64,000 nt of DNA from the NCBI GenBank assembly GCA_964058805.1, contig CAXKVV010000062.1, positions 248,001-312,000 of the forward strand. The letters run 5' to 3'. A model generated the notes under the pieces. The model saw nothing but the letters and a program-made list of their open reading frames with translations, ran no database searches and was not told the DNA's origin. A program made the translations under genes and the position numbers. The stretch comes from Schoenoplectus triqueter (taxonomy: Eukaryota > Streptophyta > Magnoliopsida > Poales > Cyperaceae). Below, piece by piece: positions 47,601-54,640 of the stretch; position 1 is the first letter of the stretch, and the number at the start of each line of letters is the position of its first letter.

Positions 47601-49358
47601 CGGTCCGATCTGATTTGATTTTTAAAAAAAGTCAAACTTATCCGACTCGACATGAACATGATCTGACCAGACCTGATCTGAGATCAAATGACTTTCAATC
47701 CAATCAAAATCTATCAAAGATCTGAAAAAATATAATAAATAAATTGATCCGACTCAACCTGACTGTGATTCGACCCGGCCTGATTGCCACCATAAAATGT
47801 GGGATAAAGTATAGAGATGTGGGAGGAAGAAAGAAGAAAAAAAATTAGATAAAAGGGGACGCCAAGTCACAAATAATTTCTCATTAACATATTAAGAAAT
47901 CTCAAAACTTTTTATTTTTTGAAAACTTTTATTTTTTATCAGAATGTCGTATGAATATTCATTTTTTTTCGACTGACTAAAAGGAACTGAATTGTTTTTT
48001 TTCAATCCCTAGCATTTTTTTGAGGAATCAAAATAATATTTGGGGCCCTCAAAAAAAAAATCACTTAGGACCTAAATTTATATTTCGGATTCTTCAATTA
48101 TTTTTGTCCCGATTATATTTCATCTTTTTCACAAAAATCGGTGAAGACGGCTCCAGTTAAAAAAAAAATGACATTTGACTTGAGAAAATAAATTGTAAAA
48201 CAGAAGCTTTTGTTGAACAAAATGATTAATTAGGCGCATACTCTGAGAGGTTGTCTCGGGTCTGGCCAATTCTGACCCACTCGGCTGAGTCGACTTCAAA
48301 TAGTCTGATTCTTTAAACAATGGATTTTATGAATTACTCTCTGCCGTAAAAATGCAACCACGGGAAAAAAATTATGGAGCAAAAAAACATTTTTTAAAAA
48401 ATACAAAAATAGAAAAGTATCTTGCATATAATAGAATAATTGAATTATTTTTTTGATGTTGTAGCAAGGACCAGAATTCGTTTCCGGGTCAGGGCCCTAG
48501 TCCGGAAAAAAATATTTCGGACCATCATCTATTTTCCAATCAAAACATCTATTAGTCACACAAAATCACGAGGTGTCATAGAAAATCTGAAATTTATTGA
48601 CTGGCCTGGGTTTTCTTTACGGACCCGGGGTGAGAGTTGGCTCCGATTTTATTTACGGACCAGGGTTGAGTTCAATATTTGTGTTATTACAATTAAAAAT
48701 AAATATTAGTTTTTGTCTGCATACTCAAATTGACCGATATTGTACATGTGTTTGATCGATCAAGCTAATCTATATAGATTAATTATCACACATTAAGTTT
48801 TGGATGATTAGCCAGTTATAAATTATTTAATTTTACAAGTTTGGTAAAGTTATAATATTTAGTGCAGTGCAACATGTTTATAAAAGAGAACGATCATTTA
48901 AGTTGTATATATTTTGGATCCATGTGTTTGATCAAGGAACTTATTGGTTCTCCTTCTCCCTTGACTTTTGTTGAAAGTAGAAATTCTGCTACTGATGAAG
49001 GAAACAAATTAAATACTAGATATATAGCATATAATTCATACAGTAACTTAATTAATGTCAAGCTAATACTGCACAATTACGTGCGCAAATTATCAGGACT
49101 CAAAATCTGCATATTTTTCAATACTGCAAATTACGTGCGCAAATTTCAGCAGACAAGTTAGTACTTTAAAAGAAGAAAGAATATATGGGGGGTTGTGGAA
49201 ACCAATACATGGATAGAGATTTATTAACTACCGCTGCTTTGTGGACCAATGATGGAGATCACAGTGTAGTTCTCCATGTGCTTGACGAAACTCGCAGTTT
49301 CACTTGAGAACTTGCCATCTCCGCTTATCATCTGTATCTTCCTGTGAAAAACCTCCAT
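22150..49358 (-). CDS. RHD3-like: RHD3/SEY1-type dynamin-like GTPase with duplicated helical module, 21 exons, 647 aa
   Basis: RHD3/SEY1 proteins fuse endoplasmic reticulum tubules using GTP. Exons: 49358-49232, 45859-45793, 45074-44978, 42332-42262, 42108-42045, 39654-39589, 39259-39212, 38547-38488, 38249-38190, 34047-33898, 33802-33734, 33621-33539, 32899-32821, 31901-31718, 30421-30318, 29334-29266, 29154-29069, 27598-27520, 26420-26243, 23897-23788, 22242-22150. All introns are GT-AG and all phases fit, giving one frame without stops. Residues 38-45 are the P-loop GPQSSGKS. T69 lies in QTTKGIW, 86-89 is DVEG, then [26 protein letters not shown] and RD at 159-160. Residues 221-443 follow the family's first helical segment, and 444-617 repeat residues 271-443. 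Family members have about 800 residues and a C-terminal membrane hairpin; both the later helical part and the hairpin are absent. Function could thus be soluble or regulatory. The C-terminal exon is the least certain. Confidence 0.85.
22763..23222 (-). mobile_element. Non-autonomous Helitron in intron 20
   Basis: On the minus strand it starts TCTATACTATTATATAAAGC after an A and ends GCAACGCGCGGGTATATAG then CTAG before a T, i.e. the A/T insertion rule, 5' TC, GC-rich pre-terminal block and CTAG end of Helitrons. 460 bp, no coding. Confidence 0.75.
23788..23897 (-). CDS. RHD3-like: RHD3-like exon 20, cassette B5
   Basis: [20 protein letters not shown]; ends in phase 0 with donor GTTCGC. Confidence 0.84.
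24200..24399. other. CT-rich block before the copia remnant
   Basis: Short GC-richer segment with a (CT)n run at about 24230-24241. Open on the plus strand for about 60 codons but without domain; part of intron 19. Confidence 0.35.
24400..24890 (+). pseudogene. Copia reverse transcriptase/RNase H remnant
   Basis: Plus-strand pieces [60 protein letters not shown] and [14 protein letters not shown] are the distal part of copia pol. The YVDD motif has decayed to YVHN. It runs directly into the LTR at 24895. Confidence 0.88.
24895..25954 (+). repeat. 3' LTR of a copia element (about 1.06 kb) in intron 19
   Basis: Begins TGTTGGTGTAGC directly after a purine tract (TTTAATGGAGGA) and ends CCCAACA, an inverted match to its start. 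The sequence differs from the LTR at 17542, so this is another copia family. The upstream part of the element is lost. Confidence 0.7.
25955..26163 (-). mobile_element. CACTA-like terminus
   Basis: Read on the minus strand the block starts CACTACAAGAAAAAAAAAA, the standard end of En/Spm (CACTA) elements. The other end is not visible, probably removed by the copia insertion. Confidence 0.5.
26243..26420 (-). CDS. RHD3-like: RHD3-like exon 19, cassette B4
   Basis: [20 protein letters not shown] and [15 protein letters not shown]. Confidence 0.87.
27520..27598 (-). CDS. RHD3-like: RHD3-like exon 18, cassette B3
   Basis: [26 protein letters not shown], 79 bases. Confidence 0.85.
27650..27948. 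repeat. Half of a decayed fold-back element
   Basis: Shares CTAATTAGATTTTCATTTGAAA-type text (cited in part) with the fold-back copies at 27949-28330 and 34272-34790, but only one arm is clear. In intron 17. Confidence 0.4.
27949..28330. mobile_element. Fold-back MITE in intron 17
   Basis: About 380 bp whose ends pair: ACTATGGTGTTTTGCAAA on the left with TTTGCAAAGTACTATAG on the right, and further in TGTGTGCTTTG with its complement. Same terminal theme (CTATGGTGCTTTGC) as copies at 34798 and 35213. Confidence 0.65.
28340..28645. repeat. Truncated fold-back element
   Basis: Internal arms AGATCAAATTTTATATTTTT and matching complement near 28590-28610; ends degraded. In intron 17. Confidence 0.4.
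29069..29154 (-). CDS. RHD3-like: RHD3-like exon 17, cassette B2
   Basis: [27 protein letters not shown]; the intron after it begins GTAAATGAATAG, close to GTAAATAAATAG after exon 12. Confidence 0.85.
29266..29334 (-). CDS. RHD3-like: RHD3-like exon 16, cassette B1
   Basis: [20 protein letters not shown]; a MULE-MITE lies only 37 bases upstream of its acceptor. Confidence 0.85.
29372..29756. mobile_element. MULE-type MITE with 9-bp target duplication ATGGTGAAA, intron 15
   Basis: 385 bp, ends GAGAAGGGAT and ATCCCTTCTC with arms continuing through AATTACCA..TTTTGGTGCC. Perfect 9-bp duplication at 29363-29371 and 29757-29765. Its left duplication starts 29 bases from the exon 16 border. Confidence 0.88.
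30318..30421 (-). CDS. RHD3-like: RHD3-like exon 15, cassette A5
   Basis: [20 protein letters not shown], like the EQAKWDTSKTREKLQRDIEA stretch of RHD3; partner of exon 20. Confidence 0.86.
30780..31154. repeat. Fold-back element beside the solo LTR
   Basis: Shares TATTAAAATATATTTGA..ATCAAATTTTA and GATCAATCATTT blocks with the other intronic fold-backs; arms partly degraded. The solo LTR is inserted at or near its right end. Confidence 0.45.
31155..31634. mobile_element. Solo LTR in intron 14, TSD CTCTC
   Basis: 480 bp from TGATAGGGG to CCGTATCA, with matching 5-base terminal inverted repeats TGATA/TATCA. Perfect target duplication CTCTC at 31150-31154 and 31635-31639. No internal region, so it arose by LTR-LTR recombination. 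The long GC-richer LTR suggests Ty3/gypsy, but the lineage cannot be set without coding sequence. Confidence 0.85.
31718..31901 (-). CDS. RHD3-like: RHD3-like exon 14, cassette A4
   Basis: [20 protein letters not shown] and [12 protein letters not shown]; partner of exon 19. Confidence 0.87.
32522..32560. repeat. (TA)n microsatellite in intron 13
   Basis: About 19 AT repeats. Confidence 0.95.
32821..32899 (-). CDS. RHD3-like: RHD3-like exon 13, cassette A3
   Basis: [26 protein letters not shown], aligning with YDGEAIFFDEGVRSSKRHQL in RHD3; partner of exon 18 (both 79 bases). Confidence 0.86.
33539..33621 (-). CDS. RHD3-like: RHD3-like exon 12, cassette A2
   Basis: [25 protein letters not shown]; partner of exon 17 (one codon shorter). 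Confidence 0.85.
33734..33802 (-). CDS. RHD3-like: RHD3-like exon 11, cassette A1
   Basis: [20 protein letters not shown]; same 69-base length and phase as exon 16. Confidence 0.85.
33898..34047 (-). CDS. RHD3-like: RHD3-like exon 10 (linker to helical domain)
   Basis: 50 codons ending [20 protein letters not shown], corresponding to the FSAQQIWKVIKENKDLDLP segment of RHD3. Confidence 0.83.
34272..34790. repeat. Complex fold-back/nested MITE in intron 9
   Basis: Contains ATGGTGCTACGCATAGCAC at the left and arms around TTTTATATGAAAAT in the middle; looks like two nested members of the same family as 34798-35188. Confidence 0.4.
34798..35188. mobile_element. Fold-back MITE in intron 9
   Basis: Ends TTATGGTGCTTCGTGAAGCAC and GTGCTTAGCACCATAA; inner arms AAATTTTATA..ATTTTTTGAAA pair with the right half. 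Confidence 0.65.
35213..35583. mobile_element. Fold-back MITE in intron 9
   Basis: Left GGCTATGGTGCTTTGTGAAG and right ACTTCGCAAAATAACATATC are inverted relatives; inner arms CGTACTTCATATCTGTATCT and their complement pair nearly fully. Confidence 0.7.
35608..36261. mobile_element. hAT-like MITE with GC-rich ends in intron 9
   Basis: About 654 bp, from GGATGGCAATGGGCC to GGGCTTTATTGCTATCC (inverted ends), flanked by TATATATA. Both ends are full of CCCGACCC/GGGTCGGG-like words while the centre is AT-rich. Confidence 0.6.
36302..36681. mobile_element. Fold-back element A of a three-copy cluster
   Basis: Arms GTTTGCATTTCAGCTCATAT and complement near 36650-36675, then TTGTGGGATACAAAAATTTAG pairing with its counterpart in the right half. 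Confidence 0.7.
36690..37035. mobile_element. Fold-back element B of the cluster
   Basis: Arms around TGTGGGATGCAAAAATCTAG and TTTTTACATCCCATGAGA; right end CGTGAGTTTAAACTCACG is itself a perfect palindrome, followed by (CT)n. Confidence 0.65.
37065..37451. mobile_element. Fold-back element C of the cluster
   Basis: 387 bp with AGAGTAAATCTACG/CGTAGATTTACTCT ends; arms pair over about 170 bases each, flanked by (TA)n and (CT)n. Confidence 0.8.
37590..37949 (-). mobile_element. CACTA-like terminal region
   Basis: On the minus strand it begins CACTACCCGCAAAAAAAAAA and has many short subterminal words of type GGTTTTA/TAAAACCG in both orientations, as in CACTA elements. The other end is not found. 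Confidence 0.5.
38190..38249 (-). CDS. RHD3-like: RHD3-like exon 9
   Basis: [20 protein letters not shown], end of the GTPase domain. Confidence 0.85.
38488..38547 (-). CDS. RHD3-like: RHD3-like exon 8
   Basis: [20 protein letters not shown], like [20 protein letters not shown] in RHD3. A long (TA)n microsatellite sits 29 bases upstream of its acceptor. Confidence 0.87.
38577..38661. repeat. (AT)n followed by (TTTA)n microsatellite, intron 7
   Basis: About 32 AT units then five TTTA units, next to the exon 8 acceptor. Confidence 0.95.
39212..39259 (-). CDS. RHD3-like: RHD3-like exon 7
   Basis: [16 protein letters not shown], 16 codons, phase 0 at both ends. Confidence 0.85.
39589..39654 (-). 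CDS. RHD3-like: RHD3-like exon 6 (G4 region)
   Basis: [18 protein letters not shown] stands where this GTPase family has its guanine-specificity RD pair. Confidence 0.9.
39977..40405. mobile_element. hAT-like MITE, copy 1, intron 5
   Basis: Ends TAGGGTGTCAAAA and CATTGACACTCTT, GGATC/GACCC-rich subterminal words, AT-rich centre. Same family as 40435-40877 and 47075-47480. Confidence 0.6.
40435..40877. mobile_element. hAT-like MITE, copy 2, intron 5
   Basis: TTGGGGTGTCAAAAATTAAT at the left and TTAACACCCCTA at the right; internal words shared with copy 1. No clean target duplication. Confidence 0.6.
40900..41300 (+). other. GC-richer, promoter-like segment in intron 5
   Basis: Stands out from the AT-rich intron by composition. 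TTTATACAATGG around 41063, then a pyrimidine-rich stretch with TCTCTCCTTAATTTC and CTTTCTCTCTCTCACC, resembles a plant 5' leader on the plus strand. No open frame follows. May be a captured gene fragment. Confidence 0.25.
41311..41390. repeat. 40-bp tandem duplication
   Basis: Units 41311-41350 and 41351-41390, two mismatches. Confidence 0.95.
41395..41835. repeat. Inverted-repeat element with GAGTT/AACTC-rich ends
   Basis: GTTGAGTCGAATTGAGTTGG at the left and AACTCATTAACTCAACGAG at the right, AT-rich centre; plausible MITE in intron 5. Confidence 0.5.
42045..42108 (-). CDS. RHD3-like: RHD3-like exon 5
   Basis: [20 protein letters not shown], equivalent to the family's WCHDIGREQAANKPLL. Confidence 0.92.
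42262..42332 (-). CDS. RHD3-like: RHD3-like exon 4
   Basis: [20 protein letters not shown]; the end codon of NM is shared with exon 5. Confidence 0.92.
42595..43075. repeat. Possible MITE with TAGCGCTATA-type ends, intron 3
   Basis: AATAGCGCTATAGCC near 42625 and CTATAACGCGCTATTTAGAA near 43050 are inverted relatives. Ends are diverged. Confidence 0.35.
43080..44060 (+). repeat. Athila-like LTR fragment, intron 3
   Basis: Shares spaced blocks with the LTR-like region at 50440-51120: AGTAATCC..GGATT.AAAAT.CTA.ATAG, GAAACCCT, and ATGGCTATCTACTGTATGT against its counterpart. No internal coding region adjoins, so a solo or truncated LTR. Confidence 0.5.
44070..44225. repeat. Compact near-perfect hairpin, intron 3
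   Basis: Arms of about 65 bases (AGTACGATCGATGCTATTTG on the left against its complement at about 44180-44200) with a short loop; would fold into a pre-miRNA-sized stem. Confidence 0.8.
44255..44505. repeat. MULE-MITE-like fold-back, intron 3
   Basis: Arms AATTGATTGTGTTTTAAATT and complement, central TTTAGCGATCTTTGATGGA, a word shared with the MITEs at 7806 and 46630. Ends not sharp. Confidence 0.6.
44978..45074 (-). CDS. RHD3-like: RHD3-like exon 3 (switch I, G3)
   Basis: [12 protein letters not shown] and [16 protein letters not shown], matching the family's QTTKGIWLARC and DLEGTDGRERGE. Confidence 0.92.
45268..45700. repeat. Fold-back element, intron 2
   Basis: AAAACAAAATCTCATGGATAC pairs imperfectly with TGTATTCGATGAGATTATG; ends TTTTAACATCTCCAAATT / AAATTTAAAGATGTTAAAA. 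Similar in design to the 36302-37451 cluster. Confidence 0.55.
45793..45859 (-). CDS. RHD3-like: RHD3-like exon 2
   Basis: Completes the P-loop (GKS) and continues [19 protein letters not shown]. Acceptor TTCTAG, donor GTAATA. Confidence 0.88.
46498..46629 (+). other. Short open segment of unknown origin
   Basis: Open frame with [20 protein letters not shown] that is interrupted by the MULE-MITE at 46630; with the MITE removed it stays open for a few more codons. No family recognised; part of intron 1. Confidence 0.2.
46630..47027. mobile_element. MULE-type MITE with 9-bp target duplication CACGAATAT, intron 1
   Basis: 398 bp; ends GGCTCTAAATCTG and CAGATTTGGACCC with arms through GGAGAAAA..GAGG.TCCTCC; centre has TTTAACGGTCTTTGATGAAC. 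Perfect 9-bp duplication 46621-46629 and 47028-47036. Confidence 0.9.
47075..47480. mobile_element. hAT-like MITE, copy 3, TSD CAAGARAC, intron 1
   Basis: 406 bp, TAGGGTTTTGACTCTACCCG to CCCATTGATACCCCCCTA; 8-bp duplication CAAGAAAC/CAAGAGAC (one mismatch), as for hAT elements. Confidence 0.75.
47560..48860. other. Intron 1 remainder with a further GATCTGA/TCGGATC-rich repeat
   Basis: 47560-47790 resembles one more diverged member of the GC-ended MITE family. The rest, including an 89-codon plus-strand frame at 48440, shows no recognisable domain. Confidence 0.35.
49232..49358 (-). CDS. RHD3-like: RHD3-like exon 1 (start codon, P-loop)
   Basis: Codes residues 1-42 plus one base, ending [12 protein letters not shown]; the split codon gives the P-loop glycine. 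Donor GTAGTT. The ATG is the first after the TATA box at 49452-49459. Confidence 0.88.
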
Positions 49359-49429
49359 TTATCAATTATTGATGTAGTTGAATACCTAGGTGTGGATTAT
49401 GCTCAGCAATGTTCCGAACTTATGATGAT

Positions 49430-49920
49430 ATAAGAAAGTGCTTTATTTAGTTATTTATAGGGCTCTCAATGGGTGTTGGGTAAGATACCCGTTAATTAGA
49501 CGAAGGCTTATCCGGCCCGTTGAAAAGTCCGCCCTTGACAGCCATGCACCAATGATGTCTATCTCCTTGGAGAACCCAAACTTTACTTGACTCCGGGGCC
49601 ATTCTTTCTTTTCAATTTGTCTTATTATTTTATTTCTTTTTCATGCATTGGTAGCCCGAAAAGAAATTTCAAATTATTGTGGCCTGTGCTTAAGAGTTGA
49701 CCCTGGAGTCAAGTAAAGTTTGGGTTCTCCAAGGAGATTGAGATCATCGGTGCATTCAATGGCCCCGCAGCAAGACCGACTCAGTAACTCGGCTACTTAT
49801 GTGTTAATGGCTGTCAAGGGCAGACTTTTCAATGGGTATCTCAACCAACACGGCAACACCCTTTGAAAGCCCTGTAAATAAATAAAGTACTTTCCTGTGT
49901 CATCACAAGTTCAATTAAAA
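49430..49920. repeat. Large palindrome: promoter region with an inverted copy
   Basis: Left arm 49430-49600 and right arm 49690-49920 are inverted copies of the same upstream sequence (for instance TCTCCTTGGAGAACCCAAAC against its complement), separated by about 90 bases. The right arm keeps a block (CGAGTTACTGAGTCGGTCTT) that is also in the 2.3-kb copy but missing from the left arm. Confidence 0.88.
49452..49459 (-). promoter_or_regulatory. TATA box of the RHD3-like gene
   Basis: TATAAATA on the minus strand, about 94 bases before the ATG. The duplicate at 2231-2238 reads TACAAATA and the inverted copy near 49880 reads GTAAATAA, so only this copy keeps a good box. Confidence 0.6.
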
Positions 49921-49959
49921 GGTTGACTCAGTAACTCGGCTACTATATTTTGGTTTAAT

Positions 49960-51129
49960 TTCATTTTTTAGTTTTTTAGAATTTAAATAAGATTTAAATC
50001 ATGAAGTTTAAGTTACTATCTAGATTTTATTATTTTTCATAATTAGATAGGCAATAGAAAATGAAAAAGAAGATGCAAATTTGAGTTAAAACGGAAATCG
50101 AATAAGAAAGTTACAAACAAAACGGTAAAACTGAGTGCCAGAGTCAATATCTGCGGAGAGCAGATGGTCAGAACCAGAGCGCTAGAAATGATTTTCTACG
50201 GACCGAAGTCAGATGGGCGGTTTCAGTTTGACCTCCTAATGGTTATTTGCAGCTTTTTGGAGATTCGTTGGGAGTTTTTGGGCGTTCTTGGTATCCTTTT
50301 TCTCCTTATAACGAGAGGAATCAGAAAAATAACTGTCCTGGACATTATTGGGCAGTTTCTAGAGAGAAAATTGATTTTTCTTCAAGAGAGAGAAAGAAAG
50401 CACATGAAAAGGATATCAAAAATTGGGTGTAACTTCTTTTTATCATTGATTTTATTTATAATTTTCTCTTTTTCATGGAAGAGTAGTTGTTATTTTAGGA
50501 TAGTAGGTATGTAAATTTAAAACTTATTGCATTTAATTGTATTCATTTGTTCTTAATTTCTGTGAATTATTTTTGTGATTGAAATTGAAATGTGCTTGAA
50601 TTGAATTCTTATGTTTGTATTAGTAATCCGTCAGGATTAAAAATCCTAGATAGCGTAGATTCATAAACAACAAATAACTCTTAGAATGGTACATATTTTG
50701 AGATAATTAATTAGATTTTTAACCTAAATCTAACCGTACCCGGACCCAAAAGTGATATTTAGAGTATTGTGTTAACCCCTAATCAGGAACTTGACATAAA
50801 AATAGATGATAATTCTCACTAAACTAAGAATATACCTATGAATAGTACGATTGATGCACAGGTAGATAGTGATGTCGAAACCCTGGATCCTTTCCATCTT
50901 GATAAAACCTCATTTTTTGTCCAAGCCACTTTGATTATATTCTAATTAGTTTAGATAAAATCTCATATTTTACTATCTAGCTTATGAAAATTATTTATGT
51001 TAATGATTTAAATTAGTCTATGTGAAAATGATACCTAAGTACTATGCAGTAGGTCATGCGGTTGTGGCTGACCATCTATTTTAGTATTAGAATAAATTAT
51101 TAGTTTAAAAAATATCACAATAAGATTTT
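49960..51129 (+). repeat. Athila-like LTR, borders unclear
   Basis: Lies directly before a Ty3 primer site and broken Athila-type gag, and is related to 43080-44060. The left border is not resolved. Confidence 0.55.
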
Positions 51130-51146
51130 TGGTGTCGTTGATCCCC
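51130..51146 (+). promoter_or_regulatory. Athila-type primer-binding site, mutated
   Basis: TGGTGTCGTTGATCCCC differs at few positions from the TGGCGCCGTTGCCGGGG-type site (Asp tRNA) used by Athila elements. Confidence 0.6.
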
Positions 51147-51349
51147 GTAGTTTAAACATCAATAGAGCCAAAAGTATTTAAGACTATATGTACTTTAGAT
51201 TTTTCTATATTTTATAATATTTTTACCCTTTTTTGATGTTCTTGCAGAGCGAACACTGGCTAGTGATCGGCTGTTGCTAATCTACATGAGATCAAAGCAA
51301 AGACGCCACACACCAGCTGCGAAATGACTACATCAGCATCTAGACTTTG

Positions 51350-52012
51350 GTGACATAATCAACATGGTAGTGAATGACAAAGACAACCGTCTTTTGAAGG
51401 ATTTCACTACATCTCATGCGGGAGAACTTAACATGAGATATACCATTTTCTGCGGTGGCAAATAACTTCGAGTTGAAGCCGACCCTTATCAACATGGTCT
51501 ATCAAAATTAGTTTGTTGGTCGTCCACATGATAATCCAACTCAACACCTTGCTAACATTGAAGAATTATACAACACATTGAAGATGAACAAAGTTGCTTA
51601 AAATGCAATCAAGCTTCTCTTTCTGTTCTTTTTGCAAGATTGAGCGAAGGGATGGCTCAAATCTCTAACACCAAATGTAGTGATTGCATGGGCACACATG
51701 TCTTCGCTATTTTTGTCCAAGTATTTTTCTCCTTATAAAACTGCAGTAATAAGAAATCAAATTACTAATTTCAAGCAGAAGGAAGAGAAGCCCTTAAATG
51801 AAGCTTGTGAAAGATATCAAGAGCTTCTAGGGATGTGTCCCCATCATGGCTTCGAGAAGTGAAGGCTTCTTCAGACTTTCTATGAAGGGCTCACAAACAA
51901 CAGAACGATGACAATTAATGTGGCAACCGGTGGGACTCTCATGAATAGAAGGATTTCTGGTGTTTACAACCTTATTGAAGAGATGACCTTAAATCAAGTG
52001 CACTGATCAACT
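51350..52012 (+). pseudogene. Athila-type gag remnant
   Basis: Plus-strand pieces LKDFTTSHAGELNMRYTI, VANNFELKPTLINMV, GRPHDNPTQHLANIEELY, MSSLFLSKYFSPYKTAVIRN, ACERYQELLGMCPHHGFEK and TFYEGLTNNRTMTINVATGG are diagnostic of Athila-lineage Ty3/gypsy gag. At least four stops and one shift break it. Confidence 0.9.
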
Positions 52013-52067
52013 GAGAGAGAACCAACAAGAACCCAAGCACCTGGTAGAATTGAGACAGATCTCACTA

Positions 52068-52400
52068 CTAGAAAAAAGACTTATAGTTGCGGTTAAAATT
52101 AACTTTGCATCGGCTATAATAGTCACTACAATATCTTAGTAGCGATCTTTTTGTATCTTAATTTCCGACACTATATATTTGTACCAAAAGAATGTAGTAG
52201 CGGAGTATAACCGCTACAAGATTTCACATAGAAGCACTTATTGCCGCTACTAGACTTAAAAATCTGCTGGTGAGGATTTCTTAATTGCGACAATAAATAT
52301 CGCTACTACTGAAGTACAAATAGCACTATATGTGCGAGGATAATCATGTTACTATAGAAATTTAAGTAGCAATTATATAATTATATATTTTTTTCACCAT
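52068..52400 (+). mobile_element. CACTA (En/Spm) terminus
   Basis: Begins CACTACTAGAAAAAAGAC, followed by subterminal short repeats around CGCTAC/GTAGCG (GTAGCGGAG, TTGCCGCTACTAG, ATCGCTACTAC) in both orientations. It directly follows the Athila fragment. The opposite end was not found. Confidence 0.75.
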
Positions 52401-53928
52401 TATAAAGATCATACTAACAATTTCAATAATTTAACATTTTTTACCATTCTGACAATTAAATACTTTGAACAATATATAAAAGAGCCATAACAAATATACA
52501 TGATTTTAAGATCAATTCAGCATAAACAAATTATCATATATAATATATATGGTAAAACATTCACATATATACTTCATCCAACATAAATAATCTTTTGAGG
52601 ACTAAAATGCTTTAAATCCCATATGTCGATGACAGTAAGCTTCCTCTCCCAAACTTGAAGAGCACTATATTATGAGTGAGGATCCTTCAAATACTTCTAA
52701 AAGCTATGCATTCATAAGAACTCAACATATATCGGTCCATACAGTCCTGTTTTCATTGAAAAAAATAATTATGTAAGCTAATACATAATTAGGTTGTCAT
52801 GCACTCTAAGAAGTCAATATGTGCAATGCAATTTAGAAAAATGCACACTCACTTTTATTGGGCAACATTCACATGCAATGTATGATTTAGTTGAATAATG
52901 CAAAAATCACAAACTTTTAACCTAATAAATTTGTCAAAACTATAAGAATTCTACACTCAAAATTTCATATCAAAAATTAGACAACAAATCAAATACCGAT
53001 TAAAAATAATAAATATGCACATACATATAGAAAATCACGTCCTTTGGGGTATTTTGCTCTCTTTTGTTTGGGCAGCGGGCGAACAGAGAAAATAGGGTTT
53101 TAAGGGCGTGAATTGAACTCAACTCACGCCCTTTGTTAGGCCGTTTGTGAAAATAAATTTGCTCTTAGACCGTCTCTGTAGTTAAGATTTATTTTTGGTC
53201 CGTTTAAGTAAAAAAAACACTAAATGGGACAACAACTTTTTTTTTAAAAATCTTCTCGTTGAGAAATAAATGGAGACAGCAGTTAACTATAGTTTATAGC
53301 AACTATTTATAAAGTTTATTCTAGTTAACAAAAAGTGATTACACATTTTCATACTGAAATTTGTCCAGTATACATTTTATCATTAATGAATACATTTTAT
53401 TAGTAATGTTCTATATCAACTCTAAAAAGTGAACATCAAGAAAAACAATAATAAATAAAATTAAAAAATATCATACATATTTGACAACATTTATTTTGAT
53501 TAAAAATACAATGAGAAAATGAAGAATTTATATTAAATTTTCATATCTTATTTGCTAATATGAAGAATTAATATTACAACTACAACAAGAAAAACAACTA
53601 AAATATGTAATAGAACAAAAAATATCAAGTAGAAATTACACAACAATTAAGAAGAAATACAATAATGCTATTTATTGAAATATCTCTACAATGAACATTA
53701 TATTACTGTAAAGAAAATAAAATTAATTAGCTTTTTCTTTTCCTTTAAGAAGCTTCATTTGCATGTACTTCTTGAAAGCTTCCATAAATTTGTCTACAAG
53801 ATGTTTGTATCGTGAATTGCGCGGTCCGCCCCTCCCCCTTAATTTAAGAGGAGGTTTTAAGTCAATCCCAACAGGTGTACAATTAATCAAATCTCAAACT
53901 AATATTTTTTATGCACCTTTCCTTCTAA
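52401..53928. other. AT-rich sequence, probably inside the CACTA element
   Basis: No gene seen except, near 53735-53870 on the minus strand, an open piece LRGRGGPRNSRYKHLVDKFM ending in KEKAN and a stop, perhaps the tail of the Arg/Gly-rich remnant after a frame break. Confidence 0.35.
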
Positions 53929-54481
53929 TTAATACATTTGGATGATGGTCAAAGTAGCAACATTAGAACCTATAAGTGCATCATCAACAACATTATAAGC
54001 ACCATTTACTTCTACAAATTCACTTCGATCAATAACACCATTTGAATCCCGAACTTCATTTAAACATTGACCTTGAAGTATATTTTCAGTTTGATCTTCA
54101 ACTTCATTTACACCTCTCCCTCTACCTCTACCTCTACCCCTTTCTGCACCAGCAACATTTGCAACACTTCTTCCTCTTCCAACTCCTCTCCCACTTCCTC
54201 TACCCCTACCATTTCCTGCATCTAGACAATAAAATAATATGAATTACAGAATTATATCAGTGTATTTCAGGTTAAGGTCTGTGTTAGGTTAGGGTTTGCA
54301 CCAGTTTATATTAAAGCATTATAACAATGTAAATTATAGAATTTTATAAATATATATTAAGGGTTATAAAATATTACCAGCAACTTCAATAACTGAGTTC
54401 TTATAATCACCATTTGCACCATTTTCTCCTCTTGTCTTAACCCTCCCTCTACTAGAAACTTGATTAACTGACTGTTCACCC
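53929..54481 (-). pseudogene. Two-exon Arg/Gly-rich protein fragment
   Basis: Exon 54481-54378 (acceptor CCTTTCAG, donor GTAATA) joins exon 54221-53929 (acceptor TTGTCTAG) in phase and ends at a stop. The product has SSRGRVKTRGENGANG, then RGRGSGRGVGRGRS and RGRGRGRG (RGG-like, RNA-binding type), and an acidic tail. Upstream exons are missing, cut by the LTR-like region to the right. It could be a CACTA-borne accessory or transposase C-terminus or a captured host gene piece; I cannot decide. Confidence 0.4.
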
Positions 54482-54640
54482 CTGAAAGGTCGGAGGAAGA
54501 AATACAAGAGAAAAAGCCAATATCAAACCCTATGAGCTGAACTAATACAATCCCTGTGCAACAAGGAATGATGTCAATTCAAGCCAGTATTTTGATACAA
54601 CCAATCATAAGAAATCTCAATGTGATCTTGCTTTCAAGGC

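Larger units (their letters stand above)
49026..49600 (-). repeat. Segmental duplicate, copy 2 (contains exon 1 and promoter)
   Basis: Counterpart of 1785-2460. Homology covers intron 1 start, exon 1, leader and upstream region to CTTTACTTGACTCCGGGG. Confidence 0.88.

Noticed and set aside
48440..48709. 89-codon plus-strand frame
   Set aside because: No family resemblance; intron 1 of the minus-strand gene, compatible with chance.
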